Shown: piece after piece, positions 1 through 6,125 of the stretch
Layout: each line of letters begins with the position of its first letter
Position numbering within the stretch: the first letter of the stretch is position 1
Source: Bacteroidota bacterium
GTDB lineage: Bacteria; Bacteroidota; Bacteroidia; Bacteroidales; Prolixibacteraceae
Length of the DNA stretch: 8,408 nucleotides
Assembly (NCBI GenBank): GCA_013203755.1
Contig: JABMPI010000531.1
Coordinates: forward strand, 1 to 8,408
Direction of reading: 5' to 3'
Program-made: the position numbers and the translations under genes
Notes under the pieces: model-generated
Seen by the model: only the letters and a program-made list of their open reading frames with translations
The model's database searches: none
Told to the model about the DNA's origin: nothing

Positions 1-140
1 CCTGAAGATCCTGAAAACGCTGGGTTTAAATACAATGGATTACTATAAAACTGGGAAAACGAGACATCTTGCGCTAAACCAAAACTAGCCCAAAGTATAC
101 CCCAAATTGTAATTATATTCCTCAGTTTTTTTTGACTCAT
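1..140 (-). CDS. PorP/SprF-family type IX secretion membrane protein, N-terminal part (cut by window edge)
   Basis: Reading leftwards from the ATG at 140-138, 46 complete codons are open to the window edge. Residues 1-23 form a signal peptide: a KKLR basic start, a hydrophobic IITIWGILWASFG core and a GLA-Q cleavage region. The mature start, QDVSFSQFYSNPLYLNPAFS at residues 24-43, is the N-terminal hallmark of the PorP/SprF family, whose members carry a Q-D-x-x-F-S-Q-F-Y-x-N-P-L-x-L-N-P-A-F-x-G pattern. These are outer-membrane proteins of Bacteroidota associated with the PorK-N/GldK-N type IX secretion and gliding machinery, and many paralogues anchor surface proteins. An in-frame TGA two codons upstream of the ATG fixes this start. 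The gene stands alone after a terminator, so it probably has its own promoter in the 60 bases at 141-200, although I see no clean -7 element there. The family call is firm from the motif. Which paralogue it is, and what it secretes, lies outside the window. Confidence 0.85.
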   Translation of the reverse strand, partial: MSQKKLRNIITIWGILWASFGLAQDVSFSQFYSNPLYLNPAFSGSS

Positions 141-200
141 TCTTCAATTTGAAAAGAAACGGCTAAAGATAATTTAAATTCACACAAAGATTTTTTTTGT

Positions 201-229
201 AAAAAAAAAGGCTGTAATAAATTACAACC
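201..229 (-). terminator. Intrinsic terminator of the WMT-repeat protein gene
   Basis: Read on the minus strand, an 8-bp stem (GGTTGTAA / TTACAGCC, one G-U wobble) closes a 4-base loop at 210-229 and is followed at once by nine T residues (201-209). It lies about 50 bases past the stop codon of the small repeat-protein gene and separates that gene from the PorP/SprF-like gene. On the plus strand the stem contains a C-A mismatch and lacks a T-tract, so it should act only on the minus strand. Confidence 0.85.
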
Positions 230-277
230 CCTCTAAAAATCCAAATAAAACTAATCGCGTTTTCCTCTTTTCTAAAA

Positions 278-616
278 CTACTTGTTCCAAATGTTTTCGT
301 TTGTCATCCATGGCTCGAATGTCAAAACTTGTTCTGTTTCTATTTCCAATTCACTTGTGTTTTCTAATTCCCACGTGTTTTTGTTTGTCATCCAGCTTTC
401 CAATTCCAAAGCTTCGTCGTTTGCTGTTTCAATAACCAAACTATTACCCATGTCCCAGAAATTGGCATCTGTCATCCAATTTTCTAATTCCAAAGCTACT
501 TCAATGTTTTCATGGCTTGAGGCATTTATCTCTGTTCCTTTTGCGTTTGCGTTTCCAACTAAAATAATTAATGAGAGAAGTACAATTGCTGCTATTTGAT
601 TAATTCTTGTTTTCAT
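278..616 (-). CDS. Small exported acidic protein with three 28-residue WMT repeats, function unknown
   Basis: The product is 112 residues long. Residues 1-25 are a signal peptide (MKTR, a hydrophobic AAIVLLSLIILVG core, then an A-N-A cleavage site), so the protein is exported. The mature part is very acidic: about 20 Asp/Glu against 3 Lys, with no Cys. It is made of three repeats with exactly 28-residue spacing, W47-W54, W75-W82 and W103-W110. Each reads W-M-T-[DN]-x-N-x-W and is preceded by a hydrophobic/acidic strand-like segment (ALELEN, ALELES, VLTFEP). The protein ends two residues after the third repeat. I see no type IX secretion C-terminal domain, lipobox or enzyme motif, so it is probably periplasmic or released. 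I do not recognise a named family; similar short WM-repeat proteins may exist in related genomes. Signal peptide, repeats, promoter and terminator together make it a convincing real gene. The overlapping plus-strand reading frame lacks such structure. Confidence 0.85.
   Translation of the reverse strand: MKTRINQIAAIVLLSLIILVGNANAKGTEINASSHENIEVALELENWMTDANFWDMGNSLVIETANDEALELESWMTNKNTWELENTSELEIETEQVLTFEPWMTNENIWNK
293..497 (-). repeat. 84-bp (28-codon) tandem coding repeat, three units
   Basis: The plus-strand string TGTCATCCA, which encodes W-M-T on the minus strand, recurs at 302, 386 and 470, exactly 84 bases apart. The 28 bases beginning at 386 and 470 match at 25 positions. The unit at 302 matches the unit at 386 at about 20 of 28. 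DNA-level similarity, strongest between the two units nearest the signal peptide, suggests internal duplication, with the C-terminal unit being older or more diverged. Confidence 0.8.
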
Positions 617-660
617 GTTTTCTTGTTTTTGTTTTCATTATAATAGACCGTTGTCGAGTA

Positions 661-694
661 CAAAGGTTACACGCTTATTTGTTAAAAAGTACAA
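661..694 (-). promoter_or_regulatory. Candidate promoter of the WMT-repeat protein gene
   Basis: On the minus strand a TTG (694-692) is followed after 23 bases by AACCTTTG (668-661). This matches the Bacteroidota TTG-N17-23-TAnnTTTG pattern except at the first base of the -7 box. Transcription would begin near 655, giving a leader of about 40 bases before the ATG at 616. It fits an independently transcribed gene with its own terminator. Confidence 0.45.
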
Positions 695-736
695 AAACTT
701 TGTTAATGAAATCTTAAGGTCGGTGAATGACCGAAA

Positions 737-1540
737 CTATCGGTAAGTATAAATACTTTTTGGTATGAATTTGTCTGTATCTACCGGTAAATGGCGAAAT
801 ATTCCGAAAACTGCTGAGCCACTCCCAGACATAGAAGCGTACACTGCTCCTATTTTATAAAGGGTTTGTTTGAGGTTTTTAATTTCGGGGTACTTTTCAA
901 AAACACTTTTCTCGAAGTCGTTTTTAATTGTATCTCTCCATTTTTCAATGGGAAGATTTTCAATATCTTTTAAATTGAATTTTGGTTTTGCAGGAATAAC
1001 ATTTTGATAGGCTTCGGGAGTGCTGACCGAAATATTGGGCTTAACAATTAATATTTCATATTCCGATAAATCGAGATTTACGGGTTGGAATTGGTCGCCA
1101 ATTCCGGTGGCAAAAGTGGGCTTGTTTTCTATAAAAAAGGGACAATCAGCTCCAATTTTTGCAGCATACAATTTTAGTTTCGTTGAAGATAATTTGAGTT
1201 TGAAATATTCATTTAGCATTTTTAATGCAAAGGCTGCATTGGAAGAACCACCACCCAACCCGGCTCCAAATGGAATAATTTTGTGCAAATGAAGTTTTAC
1301 AGGCGGAAGTTTAAAATCGTGTTGAAGGAGTTCGTAAGCTTTATAAACTAAATTATTTTCAGGATTTCCATCAATTTCAATTCCCGAAGCAGTAAACCCG
1401 GTTTGTTTTGATTCAACTAATTCTAGCGCATCAGCAAGTTTTACCGGATAAAAAATAGTTTCCAGATTGTGGTATCCATCTTCCCTTTTAGAAACCACAT
1501 TTAATCCAATATTTATTTTTGCATTCGGAAAAGAAATCAT
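737..1540 (-). CDS. ispE: 4-diphosphocytidyl-2-C-methyl-D-erythritol kinase
   Basis: This enzyme phosphorylates the 2-hydroxyl of CDP-methylerythritol with ATP, a cytosolic step of the MEP (non-mevalonate) route to IPP and DMAPP. The 267-residue product has the usual IspE layout: the start SFPNAKINIGLNV with the conserved Lys8; DGYHNLETIF at 21-30; the GHMP-kinase ATP loop PFGAGLGGGSSNAA at 90-103; the catalytic Asp132 in IGADCPFF (129-136); and the C-terminal GHMP motif ASMSGSGSAVF at 235-245. Its length is slightly below the roughly 280-290 residues of proteobacterial enzymes, which is normal for this phylum. The ATG at 1540 places the family N-terminus correctly. It lies 132 bases after gcvP, with a palindromic repeat between them. 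I see no TAnnTTTG promoter directly upstream, so it may depend on read-through or on a weak promoter. No key residue is missing. Confidence 0.96.
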   Translation of the reverse strand: MISFPNAKINIGLNVVSKREDGYHNLETIFYPVKLADALELVESKQTGFTASGIEIDGNPENNLVYKAYELLQHDFKLPPVKLHLHKIIPFGAGLGGGSSNAAFALKMLNEYFKLKLSSTKLKLYAAKIGADCPFFIENKPTFATGIGDQFQPVNLDLSEYEILIVKPNISVSTPEAYQNVIPAKPKFNLKDIENLPIEKWRDTIKNDFEKSVFEKYPEIKNLKQTLYKIGAVYASMSGSGSAVFGIFRHLPVDTDKFIPKSIYTYR

Positions 1541-1574
1541 GTTAAAATAGAACTGTATTTATTGTAAATTTTAC

Positions 1575-1645
1575 TGTCATTCTGAGCGTAGTCGAAGAAT
1601 CTCTTACTTTGAAAAACGGATGTTTCGACTACGCTCAACATGACA
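1575..1645. repeat. Imperfect palindrome with a Bacteroidota-type dispersed repeat core
   Basis: Two 22-base arms (1575-1596 and 1624-1645) are inverted copies matching at 20 of 22 positions, separated by 27 bases. The core TGAGCGTAGTCGAA is perfect in both arms, and the outer six bases (TGTCAT) also pair. The only mismatches are at arm positions 7-8. From memory, the GTCATTCTGAGCGTAGTCGAAGA type of string recurs many times between genes in Bacteroidota genomes, so this is probably one copy of a dispersed, REP-like palindrome. In RNA it would form a long hairpin between gcvP and ispE. It has no T-tract on either side and therefore is not a typical intrinsic terminator. Confidence 0.75.
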
Positions 1646-1672
1646 ACTACATAAGCAATTTAAACATTAAAG

Positions 1673-4546
1673 TTACGAAAACGCCTCGTATTCTTCAGGC
1701 GAACCGCAAGTGCATATTAAGTTTCTATCGCCCCAGGCATTATCAACTCTGCCAACCGGCACCCAATATTTATTTTCTTTAATCCATTCCAAAGGGTAAG
1801 CAGCCTTACTTCTGGTGTAGTCGTGCAGCCATTCGTCGGCACTTACTTTTTCAGCAGTGTGCGGAGCATTTTTAAGTACGTTGTTCTCTTTATCTGCTTT
1901 GCCTTCTTCTATTTCTTTAATCTCTTTGTAAATTGAATTTAATGCATCGATAAACTTATCCAGTTCTTGTTTCGATTCGCTTTCGGTTGGCTCAATCATT
2001 AATGTCCCATGAACAGGGAACGACAATGTTGGAGCATGGAATCCGTAATCCATCAACCGTTTGGCAATATCGGATTCTGTAATTCCAGATGAAGCTTTTA
2101 AATGACGGCACTCCAAAATTAGTTCGTGCGCCACCCTACCATTTTCTCCGGTGTATAAAATGCCGTAATTATCTTTTAGTGCTGTTGCAATGTAATTGGC
2201 ATTTAAAATTGCCACTTTGGTTGCATCTGTTAAACCTTCGGCGCCCATCATTTTAATATAACCATAAGTAATTGGCAGTACCGAAGCACTTCCCCAGGGA
2301 GCGCCGGCCACAGCATTAATTCCAACGTGTCCGTTGTTCATAATTGGGTGCGAGGGCAAAAACTCAATTAAATGACTGGCAACTGCAATTGGTCCAACAC
2401 CTGGTCCACCACCACCGTGCGGAATTGCAAAAGTCTTATGCAAGTTGAGGTGACAAACATCAGCACCAATCAATCTTGGATTGGTTAATCCGACTTGTGC
2501 ATTCATATTTGCTCCATCCATATAAACTTGTCCGCCGTTTTCGTGAATTACCTCACACATTTCAATAATGGAAGATTCGAAAACACCGTGTGTCGACGGA
2601 TATGTAACCATAAAAGAAGATAGGTGCTCTTTGTGTATTTCTGCTTTTGCACGAACATCATCTAAATTAATGTTTCCTTTTTCGTCGCAGGCAACCACAA
2701 CTACTTTTAACCCGGCTAAAACAGCACTTGCAGGGTTTGTGCCGTGTGCCGACGAAGGAATTAAAACCACATTTCGTTGTTCTTCTCCACGGCTTTTATG
2801 GTATTCCTGAATAACCATTAAACCTGCATACTCACCGGCAGCACCCGAATTTGGCATTAAACTTACATCGGCCATTCCGGTAATTTCTGCTAAATCGCGG
2901 CGTAATTCCTCCATCATTTCGTGGTAACCACGAGCCTGATTTTTTGGAACAAATGGGTGAATGCCATTGAATTCAATCCAACTTAAAGGTAGCATTTCTG
3001 TTGCTGCATTCAGCTTCATGGTACACGAACCTAACGAAATCATGGAGTGAGTAAGTGAAATATCTTTTTGTTCCAGTCGTTTTAAGTACCTCACCATTTC
3101 TGTTTCCGAGCGGTATTTGTTAAATACCTCCTGAGTCATAAATTCTGACTTTCGGACAAATTTCTTATCAATTGAAAATCCTTCAGGATATTCGTTTGCA
3201 ATCTGCCAGCGCTTGTTTGCAGCTTTTGCAAATACCTCAATAATCCACGAGATATCTTCCCGGTTGGTTGTTTCGTCGATACTAATTCCAACGTCTCCAT
3301 TTTCGAAATATCTGAAATTCATTTCCAGTTCGTGCGAAAGCCACTCAATATCTTCGCGCATCACATGTTTTGGTAATGCAAAACGAATGGTGTCGAAATA
3401 GTTTTTGTTGAGTTGTGAATAACCCAGTTTTTCAATTTCAATAGAAAGAAAAGCTGCAATGTTGTGCACTCTTTCCGCAATCATTTTAATTCCTTCGGGG
3501 CCATGATAAACGCCAAAGAAACCAGCCATGTTTGCTAAAAGTGCTTGTGCCGTACAAATATTCGAAGTTGCTTTTTCGCGTTTAATATGTTGCTCGCGGG
3601 TTTGCAATGCCATGCGCAAAGCACGGTTGCCATGAATATCTTTTGTAATACCAATTATTCTGCCGGGCATGCTGCGTTTGTATTCATCGCGTGCAGTAAA
3701 AAATGCAGCATGCGGCCCACCGTAACCCATTGGTACACCAAAACGTTGACTGCTTCCAAACACAATATCGGCTCCCCATTCTCCAGGAGGAGTTAAAATT
3801 GCCAGGGAAAGTATGTCGGCGGCAACGGCAACTTTTACATCTTTTTCGTGGGCTTTTTCAACCAATTCGGCATAATCTGTAATTTCACCATCGGAGTTTG
3901 GGTATTGAACAAGTACTCCAAAAACATCGTCGGTAAATTCAAAACTGTCTTTGGACTGAATTCTTAATTCAATTCCTAATGGTTTAACTCTGGTACGTAA
4001 AACATCGTGGGTTTGTTCCCACATTTTTTCATCAACTAAAACAGCATTTACGTTATTCTTTACCATTTTGCGCGAACGTAAATTCATCATCATTACCATG
4101 GCTTCGGCTGCGGCAGTAGATTCGTCGAGCAACGAAGCGTTTGCAATTTCCATTCCTGTTAGTTCACAAACCATTGTTTGGTAATTCAACAGTGCCTCTA
4201 AACGACCTTGCGAAATTTCTGCCTGATAAGGAGTATAAGAAGTGTACCACGCCGGATTTTCTAAAACGTTTCGCAAGATAACTGCAGGAGTAATTGTGTC
4301 GTAATACCCCAGTCCGATATAGGTATTAAAAACTTTATTTTTACTGGAAATGTTAAGAATTTTCCTGAAATATTTTCGTTCAGTTAAACCCTCTTTCAAT
4401 TTTAATGGTTCTTTTAATCGAATATTTGATGGAACAGTTTGCTCCATTAATTCTTCCATTGATGAAACGCCGACGAACTCGAGCATTTCTTTTAATTCGT
4501 TATCTCTTGGTCCTAAATGACGGGTTACAAATCTATCGTGAGACAT
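1673..4546 (-). CDS. gcvP: Glycine dehydrogenase (aminomethyl-transferring), P protein of the glycine cleavage system
   Basis: This PLP enzyme decarboxylates glycine and passes the aminomethyl group to the lipoyl arm of GcvH, feeding 5,10-methylene-THF synthesis. The 957-residue product is the long, single-chain form in which the two halves found as GcvPA and GcvPB in other bacteria are fused. The N-terminal half carries YTPYQAEISQGRLEALLNYQ (104-123) and the GYGGPHAAFF loop (274-283). There Gln267 stands where the catalytic lysine would be, as expected for the non-catalytic half. The C-terminal half carries SLGSCTMKLNAATEM (504-518), SSAHGTNPASA (598-608) and the PLP motif HLNLHKTFAIPHGGGGPG, with Schiff-base Lys704. 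The end has the usual VGRVDNAWGDRNLICTC run (931-947). The start MSHDRFVTRHLGPRD matches the family. gcvT and gcvH are not adjacent. The leader is short, with no room for a glycine riboswitch after a promoter. Confidence 0.98.
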   Translation of the reverse strand: MSHDRFVTRHLGPRDNELKEMLEFVGVSSMEELMEQTVPSNIRLKEPLKLKEGLTERKYFRKILNISSKNKVFNTYIGLGYYDTITPAVILRNVLENPAWYTSYTPYQAEISQGRLEALLNYQTMVCELTGMEIANASLLDESTAAAEAMVMMMNLRSRKMVKNNVNAVLVDEKMWEQTHDVLRTRVKPLGIELRIQSKDSFEFTDDVFGVLVQYPNSDGEITDYAELVEKAHEKDVKVAVAADILSLAILTPPGEWGADIVFGSSQRFGVPMGYGGPHAAFFTARDEYKRSMPGRIIGITKDIHGNRALRMALQTREQHIKREKATSNICTAQALLANMAGFFGVYHGPEGIKMIAERVHNIAAFLSIEIEKLGYSQLNKNYFDTIRFALPKHVMREDIEWLSHELEMNFRYFENGDVGISIDETTNREDISWIIEVFAKAANKRWQIANEYPEGFSIDKKFVRKSEFMTQEVFNKYRSETEMVRYLKRLEQKDISLTHSMISLGSCTMKLNAATEMLPLSWIEFNGIHPFVPKNQARGYHEMMEELRRDLAEITGMADVSLMPNSGAAGEYAGLMVIQEYHKSRGEEQRNVVLIPSSAHGTNPASAVLAGLKVVVVACDEKGNINLDDVRAKAEIHKEHLSSFMVTYPSTHGVFESSIIEMCEVIHENGGQVYMDGANMNAQVGLTNPRLIGADVCHLNLHKTFAIPHGGGGPGVGPIAVASHLIEFLPSHPIMNNGHVGINAVAGAPWGSASVLPITYGYIKMMGAEGLTDATKVAILNANYIATALKDNYGILYTGENGRVAHELILECRHLKASSGITESDIAKRLMDYGFHAPTLSFPVHGTLMIEPTESESKQELDKFIDALNSIYKEIKEIEEGKADKENNVLKNAPHTAEKVSADEWLHDYTRSKAAYPLEWIKENKYWVPVGRVDNAWGDRNLICTCGSPEEYEAFS

Positions 4547-4576
4547 AGTCTAAATTATTTTGTTTTGAATTGTTTG

Positions 4577-4584
4577 CAATATTA
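4577..4584 (-). promoter_or_regulatory. Weak candidate -7 element for gcvP
   Basis: The minus strand reads TAATATTG here, 7 of 8 matches to TAnnTTTG, 30 bases upstream of the gcvP ATG. No TTG is visible at the expected -33 distance, so this is a tentative call. It would fit with the hairpin just upstream ending the preceding transcript. Confidence 0.3.
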
Positions 4585-4602
4585 GAAATCCACCGCGATT
4601 GA

Positions 4603-4652
4603 AAAAATGATTTTAAACCATTTTATTAAAGCTTTTTGTAAGAAAATGGTTT
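4603..4652 (-). terminator. Candidate terminator after the MBL-fold hydrolase gene
   Basis: On the minus strand a perfect 10-bp inverted repeat, AAACCATTTT (4652-4643) and AAAATGGTTT (4624-4615), with an 18-base spacer containing the palindrome AAGCTT, begins 17 bases past the stop codon. It is followed after about seven bases by a run of six T. The stem is AT-rich and the T-run is not directly adjacent, so termination would be partial at best. Confidence 0.4.
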
Positions 4653-4668
4653 TAGCATAATTTATATT

Positions 4669-5307
4669 TTAAGTTAAGAATGGATTGGTTGTTTTTTCGA
4701 AACCTAAAGTAGTTTCCGGTCCATGCCCACAGTAAACTTTTGTATCGTCGGGTAACGAAAAAAGTTTGTTTTTTATGTTTGAAATTAATGTTTCGTGATC
4801 ACCGCCGGGTAAATCTGTTCGGCCAATACTTCCATAAAAAAGTACATCGCCGGCAATCAGGATTTTATCTTCTTTGCTGTAAAAAACTACGTGTCCGGGA
4901 GCATGCCCAGGTACATGGATAATTTCCAGTTGAGAGTTTCCTAATTTTACAAATTCTTTATCAACCAAAAATTCATTAATGGGTGAAACCGAACTCACTT
5001 CCATGCCAAAACGTTGTGCTTGTTCGGCGGCATTGTCAACCCAAAAAGAATCTTCTTTGTGGGCATGAAATGGAATTTTATATTCATTTCGAATAAATTC
5101 AACTCCCATAATATGGTCGAAATGGCAATGTGTATTTGTAATTTTAACCGGAGTTAATTTATTTGTAGCGATGTAATTTTTTATCTCCTGATGCTCTTCA
5201 TCAAAATAAAACCCAGGGTCAATAAAAATACATTCACCAGTTTCATCGGATAATACGAAACTATTTTCGCCCAGTGGGTTTACAACAAATTTTTCAACTT
5301 TTATCAT
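4669..5307 (-). CDS. Glyoxalase II-like metallo-beta-lactamase-fold hydrolase
   Basis: This is a 212-residue binuclear metal hydrolase of the metallo-beta-lactamase fold. All expected ligands are visible: T-H60-C-H62-F-D64-H65, His135 in PGHAPGH (133-139), the bridging Asp154 in IAGDVLF (151-157) and His195 in YCGHGPET (192-199). The run GSIGRTDLPGGDHE (159-172) is typical of the short YcbL-type branch, close to hydroxyacylglutathione hydrolase. The protein lacks the extra C-terminal helical glutathione-binding region of full GloB (about 250 residues), so the substrate may be another thioester or small metabolite, and a gloB name is not justified. There is no signal peptide, so it should be cytosolic. 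It starts 2 bases after the pcm stop codon, so the two genes are almost surely one operon with translational coupling. Fold and metal chemistry are certain; the substrate is not. Confidence 0.9.
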   Translation of the reverse strand: MIKVEKFVVNPLGENSFVLSDETGECIFIDPGFYFDEEHQEIKNYIATNKLTPVKITNTHCHFDHIMGVEFIRNEYKIPFHAHKEDSFWVDNAAEQAQRFGMEVSSVSPINEFLVDKEFVKLGNSQLEIIHVPGHAPGHVVFYSKEDKILIAGDVLFYGSIGRTDLPGGDHETLISNIKNKLFSLPDDTKVYCGHGPETTLGFEKTTNPFLT

Positions 5308-5309
5308 AT

Positions 5310-5963
5310 TTAAAAATTTACGGTGCCTTTTAGTAAAGGAACAAAATTGAACCCACCATGTTTTATTGATTTGAATTCATTTTTAGAGATGCGGATTATC
5401 TCATACATTTCCTGACGCTTGTTACTACCAACAGGTATAACCAAACGCCCCCCTATTTTTAGCTGCTGTTTTAAATCTTCAGGAATTTGTTCTGCACCGG
5501 CAGTTACCAGTATTTTGTCGAATGGAGCGAAATTGGGAAGCCCTTTATAACCATCGCCAAAAAAGAAAGCAGGGTGATAACCTATTTGGGGGAGAAAATT
5601 TTGAGCTTTTGAGTATAACTCTTTTTGCCGTTCTATGGTAAAAACTTTAGCTCCTAATTCTAATAATACTGCAGCCTGATAACCCGAGCCTGTTCCCACT
5701 TCCAGAACTTTCTCGTTTTTTTCTATTTGTAAAAGCTGTGTTTGAAATGCAACTGTAAACGGCTGAGAAATGGTTTGACCTGCTCCAATTGGGAACGCCT
5801 GATCTTTGTATGCAAAGTTGATAAATGTACTTTCCATAAACAGATGTCTTGGAATTTTGCCAATAGCTTCCAGTACCATTTGGTTTCGAATACCTTTTGT
5901 TTTTAATCCTTCTACCAGTTTTTTTCGCATTCCCTGGTGTCGAAGTGTATCGTTAAGTGTCAT
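5310..5963 (-). CDS. pcm: Protein-L-isoaspartate (D-aspartate) O-methyltransferase
   Basis: This enzyme uses S-adenosylmethionine to methylate L-isoaspartyl residues in aged proteins, starting their repair to normal aspartate in the cytosol. The 217-residue length matches the family. Signatures in order are: IGAGQTISQPFTVA (59-72), the PCMT-specific substrate-site motif; SAM motif I VLEVGTGSGYQAAVL (86-100); the acidic post-I residue in FTIER (108-112); GDGYKGL (136-142); motif II PFDKILVTAGA (147-157); LKIGGRLVIPVG (168-179); and the terminal FVPL (207-210). The ATG at 5963 gives the expected N-terminus with VLEAIGKIPRHLF (30-42). It is the first gene of a two-gene operon with the metallo-beta-lactamase-fold hydrolase and is transcribed divergently from the oxidoreductase-like gene at 6126. 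No expected motif is missing. Confidence 0.95.
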   Translation of the reverse strand: MTLNDTLRHQGMRKKLVEGLKTKGIRNQMVLEAIGKIPRHLFMESTFINFAYKDQAFPIGAGQTISQPFTVAFQTQLLQIEKNEKVLEVGTGSGYQAAVLLELGAKVFTIERQKELYSKAQNFLPQIGYHPAFFFGDGYKGLPNFAPFDKILVTAGAEQIPEDLKQQLKIGGRLVIPVGSNKRQEMYEIIRISKNEFKSIKHGGFNFVPLLKGTVNF

Positions 5964-5980
5964 GTTGAGTTGTTATTTCA

Positions 5981-5988
5981 CAAAAATA
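5981..5988 (-). promoter_or_regulatory. Candidate -7 promoter element for pcm and its operon partner
   Basis: The minus strand reads TATTTTTG, an exact match to TAnnTTTG, 18 bases upstream of the pcm ATG. The -33 region lacks a clear TTG. Initiation would give a leader of only about 10-12 bases, short but compatible with the absence of a Shine-Dalgarno sequence here. Confidence 0.45.
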
Positions 5989-6012
5989 ATCGAATTCATA
6001 ATCTTTCCATCC

Positions 6013-6055
6013 TAATTTATCATTTTCAGTATTAACATTTAACGTTGATAAATTA
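6013..6055. promoter_or_regulatory. Inverted repeat in the divergent promoter region
   Basis: A perfect 9-bp inverted repeat, TAATTTATC (6013-6021) and GATAAATTA (6047-6055), is separated by 25 bases and centred near 6034. That is about midway between the two divergent -7 elements at 5981-5988 and 6091-6098. It could be an operator for a dimeric regulator, but AT-rich DNA produces such repeats by chance, so the call is tentative. Confidence 0.3.
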
Positions 6056-6090
6056 TACCCCAATTAGGTGAATGCAATGTAGTTGAATTC

Positions 6091-6098
6091 TATATTTG
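6091..6098 (+). promoter_or_regulatory. Candidate -7 promoter element for the Gfo/Idh/MocA-like gene
   Basis: TATATTTG is an exact TAnnTTTG match 28 bases before the ATG at 6126. A good TTG is not seen 17-23 bases upstream, so the -33 half is poor. The position would give a leader of about 20 bases. Confidence 0.5.
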
Positions 6099-6125
6099 TA
6101 CATCATCCAAATAAAAAGGTAAATT

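Noticed and set aside
282..599. Open plus-strand frame of 105 codons opposite the WMT-repeat gene
   Set aside because: It is the antisense shadow of a gene with a signal peptide, repeats, promoter and terminator on the minus strand. Its own translation shows no motif, and its openness follows from the repetitive codon composition.
721..744. Small hairpins at the ispE stop codon (ACCGA/TCGGT, and CGGT/ACCG)
   Set aside because: The stems are only 4-5 bp, they compete with each other, and no T-tract follows. The evidence is too weak to call a terminator.
4547..4668. Possible glycine riboswitch upstream of gcvP
   Set aside because: Glycine aptamers need about 100 bases per domain with conserved G-rich elements. 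This 122-base AT-rich gap also contains the hairpin of the previous gene and a candidate promoter near 4580, and no such elements are visible.
5806..6015. Plus-strand open frame of 69 codons opposite the pcm start and promoter
   Set aside because: It overlaps the conserved pcm N-terminus antisense and crosses the divergent promoter region. No motif or ribosome binding site supports it.
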